DNA of 45,432 nt, from assembly GCA_002448445.1 (NCBI GenBank), contig DJYC01000085.1, forward strand, positions 1 to 45,432, given 5' to 3'. This document shows positions 39,693 through 45,432 of the stretch, in pieces. The translations under genes and the position numbers were made by a program. Numbering within the stretch: position 1 is the first letter of the stretch; each line of letters opens with the position of its first letter. Below the pieces are notes generated by a model, which searched no databases, was not told the DNA's origin, and saw only the letters and a program-made list of their open reading frames with translations. This DNA comes from Treponema sp. UBA6988 (GTDB lineage: Bacteria > Spirochaetota > Spirochaetia > Treponematales > Treponemataceae).

Positions 39693-39700
39693 AGAAGAAA

Positions 39701-40417
39701 TCACCTGTTTGCGTTAAGAAGCATTTTTAAAAAATCAAGCGGGGTCTTTTTGGAAGTAAAATCTTTTGAATTGAATTTTGCTCCTGAACAATTCTCCAGC
39801 GGACTCCTTCCTATAACAAGGGCAAAGGCAAGTGGAATGTTTGGAATGGGAATATTTCCTTCCTTTACGCTTTTAATTGAATCGTACTCTTGTGGAAAAA
39901 GCTCGTCGCCGTATACAAAAAGAATCTTGTCCTGCTTTCCGCCAAAGACAGATGCTTCTGCTGCCTGCAATGCGTAAGAAAAGTTTCCTTTGGAAGGAAA
40001 GACAACTTCGTATCCTGATTTTATTCCGCATTGGAGAGTTGCCATGGCAATCGTTGCTAAGGCAACTGGGGCGTTGAATGTTGAAAGTGAAAATGCAGCC
40101 GGCATAACACTTCCTTCTGTAATAACGGAACGGTCAATCGTAAATTCGCGGTTTATTTCTCCGTATACCGAGGTAAAAAGAATGGGAAGGTCTTTTATGC
40201 CAAACCTTTCTATTGAATCGTGCACAACCTGCACCGTCATCCTGCAAAGCTGACCAAGCCTTCTCCTAAAAAGTGGAGTGGTAAATTCCAGCTTGGGGGC
40301 TTCTGCTGTGCGCTCAATTTCTTTTTTGCCTTGTGCAAAATCTTTCCAGTCTTGCTCCGTCTGCATTCCGGGTGCCCAGCATACAGGACAGGATGCGTAG
40401 ATTGTCCTTTCCATCAT
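39701..40417 (-). CDS. beta-ketoacyl synthase-like protein without active-site Cys, ApeC-like
   Basis: A 238-residue protein resembling only the N-terminal half of a ketosynthase (Ketoacyl-synt_2 type). Family-like segments are PLFRRRLGQLCRMTVQVVHD, ILFTSVYGEI, FSLSTFNAPVALATIAM and VEAR-free VYGDELFP. Where true ketosynthases have the nucleophilic Cys it has no Cys (SLSTFNAP), and both catalytic His motifs are absent because the C-terminal half is missing. Such proteins in APE clusters are treated as chain-length-factor-like partners. It starts inside the methyltransferase stop (ATGA) with AGGAAGG as ribosome site, and its own stop overlaps the next gene. Confidence 0.8.
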   Translation of the reverse strand: MMERTIYASCPVCWAPGMQTEQDWKDFAQGKKEIERTAEAPKLEFTTPLFRRRLGQLCRMTVQVVHDSIERFGIKDLPILFTSVYGEINREFTIDRSVITEGSVMPAAFSLSTFNAPVALATIAMATLQCGIKSGYEVVFPSKGNFSYALQAAEASVFGGKQDKILFVYGDELFPQEYDSIKSVKEGNIPIPNIPLAFALVIGRSPLENCSGAKFNSKDFTSKKTPLDFLKMLLNANR

Positions 40418-41553
40418 GCCTTCCTAAATTCAAGGAGGGTGTAGCTGTTTGCCCCAAGTTCATCGTATTCATTGGAAAGCTTTAAACCGCCTGCTTCTAT
40501 TGCGTCTATCAGCTCTTTTGAGCGGTACATTTTGCTGTTTCCGTTTGCCATGCAGGTAAAGTAGAGCGACGTTGCCTGTAGGCTGTATGCGTTGCCCGCA
40601 AACTTCTGCTTGTCCCACAAAGGTTCAAGGACATAAGTTTTTGTGGATTTGGATGATGCCTCGCAAATCTTTTTGGAAATCTTTGTAATCTGGTGCAGGG
40701 AGAAGCAGTCAAGGAACTGGCTCATCCAAAAGGCATCAGGATTTTTGGGAAGCTTTGTTTCTTCCCTAAGAACGTTGCCTGAATAAGTTCCTATTCTGGA
40801 TGCAAAGCCCTGTTCAGCTGCATTCTTTTCTGCTACTGCCGTTTGTCCTGGCAAGTCTACGATTGTAACTTTTACATCCGGGTCGTGCTTGCAGCAGAGA
40901 ATTGCCCATTTTGCAGTGTTGCCGCCAATGTCCACCAAGGTCTGGGGCTTGTTCTTAAAAACAATGGAAAGTGCCTGGGGAAATGCTATGTCTGAATAGA
41001 AGTGGTCAAAAGTGAACCAGCTCTTTTTTTCTTTTTGCGGAAGTGAAGAAAGTGCTTCGTAGATTGTTGTCCACTGGCTGCCAAAAACCTTTAGGCCTTC
41101 AGGCTTTGAGTTACGGATTGATTCTGTCATGCTGAATGCACCCTGGTAGCAAATGTCTGCGGTAAAATAAAAATTTGCCCGTGTGCATTCATCTTCCAAA
41201 AGCATCCAGCCTATTTTTCCCAAGGTGAATTTTTCTTTTTGAACGGAAGAGTCTTTTGATAATTTTATTACGTTCATGCCAAGCGCCATTTCGCAAAGCA
41301 CGTTTATTCCGTAAAGGCTTACGCCGGATTTTTCTGCAAGTTCATCAGGAGAAATTCCTTGGTCACCGGCATCTTCTATTAGTTGCATGATGCCTAAATC
41401 AAGCATGGATTTTATTGCCTGAAATGAAAGCGGTGCGAATGCAATTTTTTGCGCTTCAAACTTTGCGTCTACAGCGCGTATGTTGTCGGTTTTGTAGCTG
41501 TTTTCTGTAAGGTAAGCCGGATCGCCGTCGGCCTTGCTGTTTTTGTATCCCAT
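40414..41553 (-). CDS. SAM-dependent O-methyltransferase, ApeB-like
   Basis: A 379-residue methyltransferase. Residues about 30-120 form a winged-helix dimerisation region (LSFQAIKSMLDLGIMQLIED, SPDELAEKSGVSLYGINVLCEMALG). The Rossmann domain follows with a motif I variant VDIGGNTAKWAIL near residue 208, acidic VTIVDLPGQ, and FWMSQFLDCFSLHQ at the position of the O-methyltransferase HDW box. In APE pathways such an enzyme would methylate the aromatic ring or its hydroxyl. It heads an operon of four genes. The start at 41553 is chosen because a promoter ends 7 nt upstream; an in-frame start at 41589 would sit within the -35 box. Confidence 0.8.
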   Translation of the reverse strand: MGYKNSKADGDPAYLTENSYKTDNIRAVDAKFEAQKIAFAPLSFQAIKSMLDLGIMQLIEDAGDQGISPDELAEKSGVSLYGINVLCEMALGMNVIKLSKDSSVQKEKFTLGKIGWMLLEDECTRANFYFTADICYQGAFSMTESIRNSKPEGLKVFGSQWTTIYEALSSLPQKEKKSWFTFDHFYSDIAFPQALSIVFKNKPQTLVDIGGNTAKWAILCCKHDPDVKVTIVDLPGQTAVAEKNAAEQGFASRIGTYSGNVLREETKLPKNPDAFWMSQFLDCFSLHQITKISKKICEASSKSTKTYVLEPLWDKQKFAGNAYSLQATSLYFTCMANGNSKMYRSKELIDAIEAGGLKLSNEYDELGANSYTLLEFRKA

Positions 41554-41560
41554 GTAGAAC

Positions 41561-41589
41561 AATTTAGCACGTAGACGGCTTATGGTCAA
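41561..41589 (-). promoter_or_regulatory. promoter of the methyltransferase/KS-like/acyltransferase operon
   Basis: On the minus strand TTGACC (complement of 41584-41589) and TAAATT (complement of 41561-41566) are 17 bp apart. The -10 box ends 7 nt before the ATG at 41553, so the mRNA would be leaderless or nearly so. Confidence 0.7.
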
Positions 41590-41660
41590 TTAGCATAAAA
41601 CATGTATGCAAAAGGCAAGTTGAAATCTTAATAAAAAGTAGTAAAAGAAAATATTAACAC

Positions 41661-41813
41661 GAAAGCACTTCCATTCCTGGCAGTAAACGCATCAAAAAAG
41701 CCGAGCGCGGAAACAAGGTATCTGACTCGCTTCGCGGCTTGAAGCTACGCTGCCGGGTTCGCTCCGCGCAAATGCTTTTTTGCTGCGTTTTCCGCCTCCA
41801 TTCCAGTGCTTTC
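41661..41813. repeat. long-hairpin repeat family B, copy 3
   Basis: The left arm GAAAGCACTTCCATTCC..AAACGCATCAAAAAAGC pairs with GCTTTTTTGCTGCGTTT..GGAATGG-type sequence and GTGCTTTC on the right. The inner part has GAGCGCGG and GGGTTCGCTCCGCGCAAATG. The right end meets the ribH stop codon exactly. The gap 41554-41812 holds this element and the operon promoter only. Confidence 0.75.
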
Positions 41814-42289
41814 TAACATATTTTTTGCAGCATGTTTATCATCTCGATGGCGCCAAGAGCACAGTCGTAGCCCTTGTTGCCGGCCTTTGTTCCAGCCCTT
41901 TCTACTGCCTGTTCAATTGTGTCGCAGGTAAGAACTCCGAACATTACAGGAATGCCAGCCTGCAAGCTAACCTGGGCAATGCCCTTTGAAACTTCCGCGC
42001 ATACATAATCATAGTGGCTTGTTGAACCGCGGATTACGGCACCCACACAGATTATTGCGTCATACTTTTTGCTTTCCGCAAGCTTCTTTGCAGCCAGAGG
42101 AATTTCAAATGCTCCTGGAACCCAGCAAAGAGTAATGTTTTCTTCTGCAAGGTCGTGGCGTACAAGAGCGTCATGAGCTCCACCAACAAGCTTTGTCGTG
42201 ATGAATTCGTTAAAGCGGGAAGCTACGATGGCCACGCTTATTTTTTTGCCACCTTCATTGGCAACGATTTTTCCTTCAATAATATTCAT
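41813..42289 (-). CDS. ribH: 6,7-dimethyl-8-ribityllumazine synthase
   Basis: Condenses the RibBA product 3,4-dihydroxy-2-butanone 4-phosphate with the pyrimidine made by RibD to give lumazine. The 158-residue product shows VASRFNEFITTKLVGGA, WVPGAFEIPLAAKKLAES, GAVIRGSTSHYDYVC with the catalytic His, and GVLTCDTIEQAVERAGTKAGNKG. Length is typical for an icosahedral or pentameric lumazine synthase. AGGAGGAATT precedes the ATG. It is the last gene of the rib operon, 32 bp after ribBA. Confidence 0.97.
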   Translation of the reverse strand: MNIIEGKIVANEGGKKISVAIVASRFNEFITTKLVGGAHDALVRHDLAEENITLCWVPGAFEIPLAAKKLAESKKYDAIICVGAVIRGSTSHYDYVCAEVSKGIAQVSLQAGIPVMFGVLTCDTIEQAVERAGTKAGNKGYDCALGAIEMINMLQKIC

Positions 42290-42321
42290 AATTCCTCCTG
42301 AATACTTTCTTTGTAAATTGC

Positions 42322-43536
42322 TTAGATATTGTTGAGCAGATGCCCCATCCTCTTCATTTTTGTTTCAAGATAAAATGAATCGAATTTCTGAGCCTGAATC
42401 TGAAGCGGAATCCTTTCTGTAATTTCAAGGCCGCAGTTTTTGTCGCCAAGGCCGTAAATCTTTTTTGGATTGTTGGTCATAAGCTTTATCTTGCTTACGC
42501 CAAGGTCCCTTAGAATCTGAATGCCAACGTTGTAGTCACGTGCATCTTCCGGAAGACCAAGCGCAAGGTTTGCGTCCACGGTGTCCATGCCTTTGTCCTG
42601 AAGGGCATAGGCCTTTATCTTGTTAAGAATGCCAATGCCTCGCCCTTCTTGGGTAAGGTAGACAAGGACGCCCCTTCCTTCTTCCGATATTTTTTTAAGT
42701 GCAAGGTCAAGCTGCTGCCCGCAGTCGCATTTTAAAGAGCCAAAGGTGTCGCCTGTTAGACATTCGCTATGAACCCTGCAAAGAACTGGATCTCCGTCCG
42801 CTATGTCTCCCATTACAAGTGCCTCGTGGTGCTCGCCAGTTACAAGGTCCTTGAATCCGTAGAGCTCGAACATTCCGTACTTTGTTGGAAGGTTTGACTT
42901 TGCAACCATTTCGATTATTTTTTCATGGGATTTTCTGTATGCGATAAGCTGCTTGATGCTTACAATTGTCATTCCCCATTTTTTTGCAAGTTCGCAAAGT
43001 TCCGGGAGCCTTGCCATACTTCCGTCTTGGCTCATTATTTCGCAGCAGAGGCCTGCTTCCGGTAAGCCTGCAAGGCGGCAAAGGTCAACAGTTGCTTCTG
43101 TGTGTCCAGCCCTTTCAAGAACGCCGTGTTCCTTTGCAATAAGGGGAAACATGTGCCCCGGTCTTCTAAAGTCGGAAGGTAGGGTGTCATCTTTTGTTAC
43201 CGCCATTGCTGTTGCAGATCTGTCGAATGCGGATATGCCTGTTGAATTTGAAACGTGGTCTACGGATATTGTAAAGGCTGTGCAGTGGTTGTCCGTATTG
43301 TTTGCAGTCATTGGGTCAAAGTTTAATTTTTGTGCGACCTTTTTGCTTACCGGCATGCAGATTAAACCGCAGGCATTTTTTGCAATAAAGTTTACAGTCT
43401 GGGGACTTGCGAATTTGCAGGATACGATTATATCCCCTTCGTTCTCGCGGTCTTCGTCGTCTGTTACGATTATCATTTTTCCGGCTGCAAGATCTTCCAG
43501 TGCCTGTTCAATACTTCCAAAGGGATTGCATTCCAT
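42322..43536 (-). CDS. ribBA: bifunctional 3,4-dihydroxy-2-butanone 4-phosphate synthase / GTP cyclohydrolase II
   Basis: Supplies both precursors of riboflavin. Residues about 1-195 are the butanone-phosphate synthase (VTDDEDRENEGD acidic metal site, HTEATVDLCRLAGL). The rest is GTP cyclohydrolase II, with zinc cysteines in SECLTGDTFGSLKCDCGQQLD and YLTQEGRGIGILNKI, and YNVGIQILRDLGV later. Length (404) is standard. The ATG at 43536 is preferred over the one at 43548 because GGAG with good spacing lies directly upstream; either way the start lies inside the end of ribE. Confidence 0.96.
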   Translation of the reverse strand: MECNPFGSIEQALEDLAAGKMIIVTDDEDRENEGDIIVSCKFASPQTVNFIAKNACGLICMPVSKKVAQKLNFDPMTANNTDNHCTAFTISVDHVSNSTGISAFDRSATAMAVTKDDTLPSDFRRPGHMFPLIAKEHGVLERAGHTEATVDLCRLAGLPEAGLCCEIMSQDGSMARLPELCELAKKWGMTIVSIKQLIAYRKSHEKIIEMVAKSNLPTKYGMFELYGFKDLVTGEHHEALVMGDIADGDPVLCRVHSECLTGDTFGSLKCDCGQQLDLALKKISEEGRGVLVYLTQEGRGIGILNKIKAYALQDKGMDTVDANLALGLPEDARDYNVGIQILRDLGVSKIKLMTNNPKKIYGLGDKNCGLEITERIPLQIQAQKFDSFYLETKMKRMGHLLNNI

Positions 43537-44143
43537 ATTCTTCTCCATTTTTTTTATCTACAAAATGAGCTATGTATTTTCCGACTAAATCGCATTCTAT
43601 GTTCAAAAGGTTTCCGGGACGCTTGTGTTTTAGGTTTGTGTTTTCCCATGTGTGGGGAATCACAGCCGCAGTAAAAACGCATCCGTTTGCGCTGTGTCCA
43701 ACGCTTGCAACCGTAAGGCTTATTCCGTCTATTGAAACAGAGCCTTTTTCTATGATGAACTTGGCAATGTTTTTTTGAGCCTGTATTTTTATTATGAATG
43801 AATTGGCGTCTTTTCTTGAACCAAGGAATTTTGCAGTGCCGTCTATGTGACCGCTTACGATGTGCCCCCCGAAGCGTCCGTCTGCCTTCATTGCGCGCTC
43901 AAGGTTTACCGGGCAAGACGTGGCTTGTGCAAGGGAGGTTCTGCTTTGGGTTTCCGGGCTTATGTCTGCAAAAAATGAACTTGTGTCTTTTTGGCTAACC
44001 GTAAGGCATATTCCGTTTACCGCAACGCTTTCTCCAAGGGTCAATTCTTCTGCAAAGGGACATTCAATTCTTATTCTGTAGGAAGAGGAATTTTTTTCTG
44101 TGCTTGTGATTTTACCCTGCGCTTCTACCAGCCCTGTGAACAT
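43508..44143 (-). CDS. ribE: riboflavin synthase alpha chain
   Basis: Converts two lumazine molecules to riboflavin. The 211-residue protein opens with the invariant MFTGLVEAQGKI and shows two similar lumazine-binding halves: GESVAVNGICLTVSQKD with FFADISPETQ, and GSVSIDGISLTVASVG with FTAAVIPHTWENTN. HIVSGHIDGTAKF lies between them. Its ATG overlaps the ribD stop (TAATG) with AGGAGAA upstream, and its end overlaps the start of ribBA by about 29 bp. Order ribD-ribE-ribBA-ribH is the classic Bacillus/Clostridium-like order. Confidence 0.95.
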   Translation of the reverse strand: MFTGLVEAQGKITSTEKNSSSYRIRIECPFAEELTLGESVAVNGICLTVSQKDTSSFFADISPETQSRTSLAQATSCPVNLERAMKADGRFGGHIVSGHIDGTAKFLGSRKDANSFIIKIQAQKNIAKFIIEKGSVSIDGISLTVASVGHSANGCVFTAAVIPHTWENTNLKHKRPGNLLNIECDLVGKYIAHFVDKKNGEEYGMQSLWKY

Positions 44144-45348
44144 TAAAGTTCTCCTGATGAAGCCTGCGTCTTTGCTGGCAGCACCTTGTATTCAAGCAAT
44201 AGGTCGTCTTCAAAAAATGTGACAGACGGGCGTGAAAGTTTTACAGTGTCGCCAATGTTTTTTGCCCCAAGGCCAGATACCGGGGTGTACCTGCTTTGCC
44301 CGAAAATTTTGGGGCAAAGGTAGCATTGAATTTTCTGTGCGCATGGAGGAAACAGAAAGTTTGCGGTTAGGGTTCCTCCGCTTTCTACAAGTATGCTGTC
44401 TATGCCTTTTTGTCCCAGTATGACCATGAGTTCTTCCAGGTTTATGCGGCCGTGTTCGTTTTGGCTTGTCTGTATGATTTGAATGCCTTTGTCCAAGAGT
44501 ATGGCTTTCTTTTTTTCTTCTTCTTCATTCAGTTCTTTTACGCAGCAAAGGATGACAGGTATTTCTTTTGCACTTGTAACAAGATCTGTATCAAGGGGAA
44601 TCCTTAGGTGGGAGTCTGCAACAATCCTTAGCGGCTGGAAGTGTTTTTTGCCGTCGTTAATACGGACCGTTAGCTTTGGGTTGTCGGCCAGTACTGTGTT
44701 TACTCCTACCATTACGGCCATTACGTTTGCCCTTGTCCTGTGAACGTTTTCCCTTGATTTTTGTGAGCTTATCCATTCCTGCTTTCCTGAATCAAGGGCA
44801 GTCTTTCCGTCTGCGGTGCAGGCATATTTTAAAATGACGTAGGGCTTTTTTGTCTGTAAATAATAGAAGAAAATTTCATTAAGGGCGTCGCATTTGTCTT
44901 TTAGAACGTTTTCGCGGACTTGGATGCCGGCTTTTTTTAGCTCTTCGATTCCTTTTCCGTTTACAAGTGGATTTGGATCTTTGCTTCCTGTTACAACACG
45001 GCTTATTCCGCTTTGAATTATGGCCTGGGTGCAGGGCGGCTGCTTCCCTGTGTGGCAGCAGGGTTCAAGCGTTACGTAGATGGTTGCGCCTTTTACGTCT
45101 GCATTTGATTCTGCCGCATTTTTTAAGGCATCGCGTTCTGCGTGAAGGTCACCGTATTTGCGGTGGTAGCCTTTTGCAATAATCTTGCCCTCTTTTACGA
45201 TGACGGCTCCAACAAGAGGATTGGGATGGGCAAAGCCTTCTCCCTTTTGAGCTTCTTTAATGGCCATGTCCATGAAGTATTCGTCACATTCATCTTGGCA
45301 GGATGCGTGGCAATCTTCAAAATGGTTTGATATAAAATTATTTTCCAT
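44143..45348 (-). CDS. ribD: bifunctional diaminohydroxyphosphoribosylaminopyrimidine deaminase / reductase
   Basis: Second and third steps of riboflavin synthesis. The 401-residue product has an N-terminal zinc deaminase (HAERDALKNA and LEPCCHTGKQPPCTQAI provide the His and Cys ligands and catalytic Glu) at about residues 25-150, and a C-terminal DHFR-like reductase (YVILKYACTADGKTA, NVHRTRANVMAVMVGVNTVLADNP, ILVESGGTL). The first 22 residues, with DCHASCQDECDEYF, form a short Cys-rich extension. It is the first gene of the operon. No FMN riboswitch lies between promoter and ATG, and the predicted transcript starts 2 nt before the ATG. Confidence 0.96.
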   Translation of the reverse strand: MENNFISNHFEDCHASCQDECDEYFMDMAIKEAQKGEGFAHPNPLVGAVIVKEGKIIAKGYHRKYGDLHAERDALKNAAESNADVKGATIYVTLEPCCHTGKQPPCTQAIIQSGISRVVTGSKDPNPLVNGKGIEELKKAGIQVRENVLKDKCDALNEIFFYYLQTKKPYVILKYACTADGKTALDSGKQEWISSQKSRENVHRTRANVMAVMVGVNTVLADNPKLTVRINDGKKHFQPLRIVADSHLRIPLDTDLVTSAKEIPVILCCVKELNEEEEKKKAILLDKGIQIIQTSQNEHGRINLEELMVILGQKGIDSILVESGGTLTANFLFPPCAQKIQCYLCPKIFGQSRYTPVSGLGAKNIGDTVKLSRPSVTFFEDDLLLEYKVLPAKTQASSGEL

Positions 45349-45369
45349 TCAGAATAGTTTTATATCAAA
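45326..45369. promoter_or_regulatory. 12-bp perfect inverted repeat over the ribD start
   Basis: TTTGATATAAAA (45326-45337) and TTTTATATCAAA (45358-45369) are perfect complements, 20 bp apart. They bracket the ribD start codon and cover the -10 box: a candidate operator for the riboflavin operon. Confidence 0.55.
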
Positions 45370-45385
45370 TTAAACTGTTTGTCAA
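45357..45385 (-). promoter_or_regulatory. promoter of the riboflavin operon
   Basis: On the minus strand TTGACA (complement of 45380-45385) and TAAAAC (complement of 45357-45362) with 17 bp between. Predicted start about 45350, leaving a leader of about 2 nt. Beyond it, 45386-45432 holds only a GC-rich CAAGGGTGGACCCTTG hairpin. Confidence 0.6.
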
Positions 45386-45432
45386 GGGTGGACCCTTGGA
45401 CCCCGGTCTTGGAGGGGAGGAAACCGCTCGGA

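Noticed and set aside
45349..45432. FMN riboswitch before ribD
   Set aside because: The promoter lies about 10 bp before the ATG, leaving no leader; the GC-rich sequence beyond it does not show the RFN helices.

Overview
The window looks like chromosome from a host-associated spirochaete, most likely a Treponema-like bacterium. This is inferred from gene content: a Maf-type flagellin-glycosylation protein, an orphan FliN-like switch protein, several outer-membrane beta-barrel proteins, Sec lipoproteins and LysM/M23 envelope enzymes. It is not based on a marker gene. Genes are densely packed, many overlap by 1-4 bp, and most promoters read as sigma70-type with a 17-bp spacer.

Layout. (1) 68-4421: a five-gene operon encoding a DUF3261 lipoprotein, a ketosynthase, a hotdog dehydratase, a ketoreductase and a second ketosynthase, in the order of the distal end of aryl polyene (APE) pigment clusters. 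(2) 4626-7888: tRNA-Val, a fused FeoA-FeoB ferrous iron transporter and an unknown membrane protein. (3) 8292-15279: tryptophan genes trpE, a trpG-trpD fusion and a trpC-trpF fusion, interrupted by an orphan solute-binding lipoprotein and the FliN-like protein. (4) 15458-18820: a large secreted metalloprotease/propeller/beta-barrel protein and tRNA-Cys. (5) 18840-24000: a repeat-rich accessory stretch with a small outer-membrane protein, a small membrane protein, a Nudix hydrolase, a DUF3737 beta-helix protein and an AraC regulator. (6) 24030-36176: a class III adenylyl cyclase, then envelope and motility genes (Maf, FtsI-like PBP, signal peptidase I, LysM/M23 peptidase, propeller/NodB-like protein, DacA) and chorismate synthase. 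(7) 36504-37957: hisH-hisF. (8) 37981-41553, minus strand: an O-methyltransferase, a cysteine-less ketosynthase-like protein, an acyltransferase and a secreted alpha/beta hydrolase. The first three match the opposite end of an APE cluster. (9) 41813-45348: the riboflavin operon ribD-ribE-ribBA-ribH.

The most interesting result is that two ends of an APE-type pigment pathway sit at the two ends of this window, each as an operon with its own promoter, about 33 kb of unrelated genes apart. The usual middle (acyl carrier proteins, acyl-ligase, exporter) is not in the window. A second pattern is that many promoters lie so close to the start codon that the mRNAs would have little or no leader (68, 4816, 18688, 24048, 29771, 36504, 41553, 45348). 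A third is a set of dispersed structured repeats. One copy lies in frame inside a protein-coding gene (31163-31239). Another family forms long hairpins whose arms differ between copies yet stay self-complementary.
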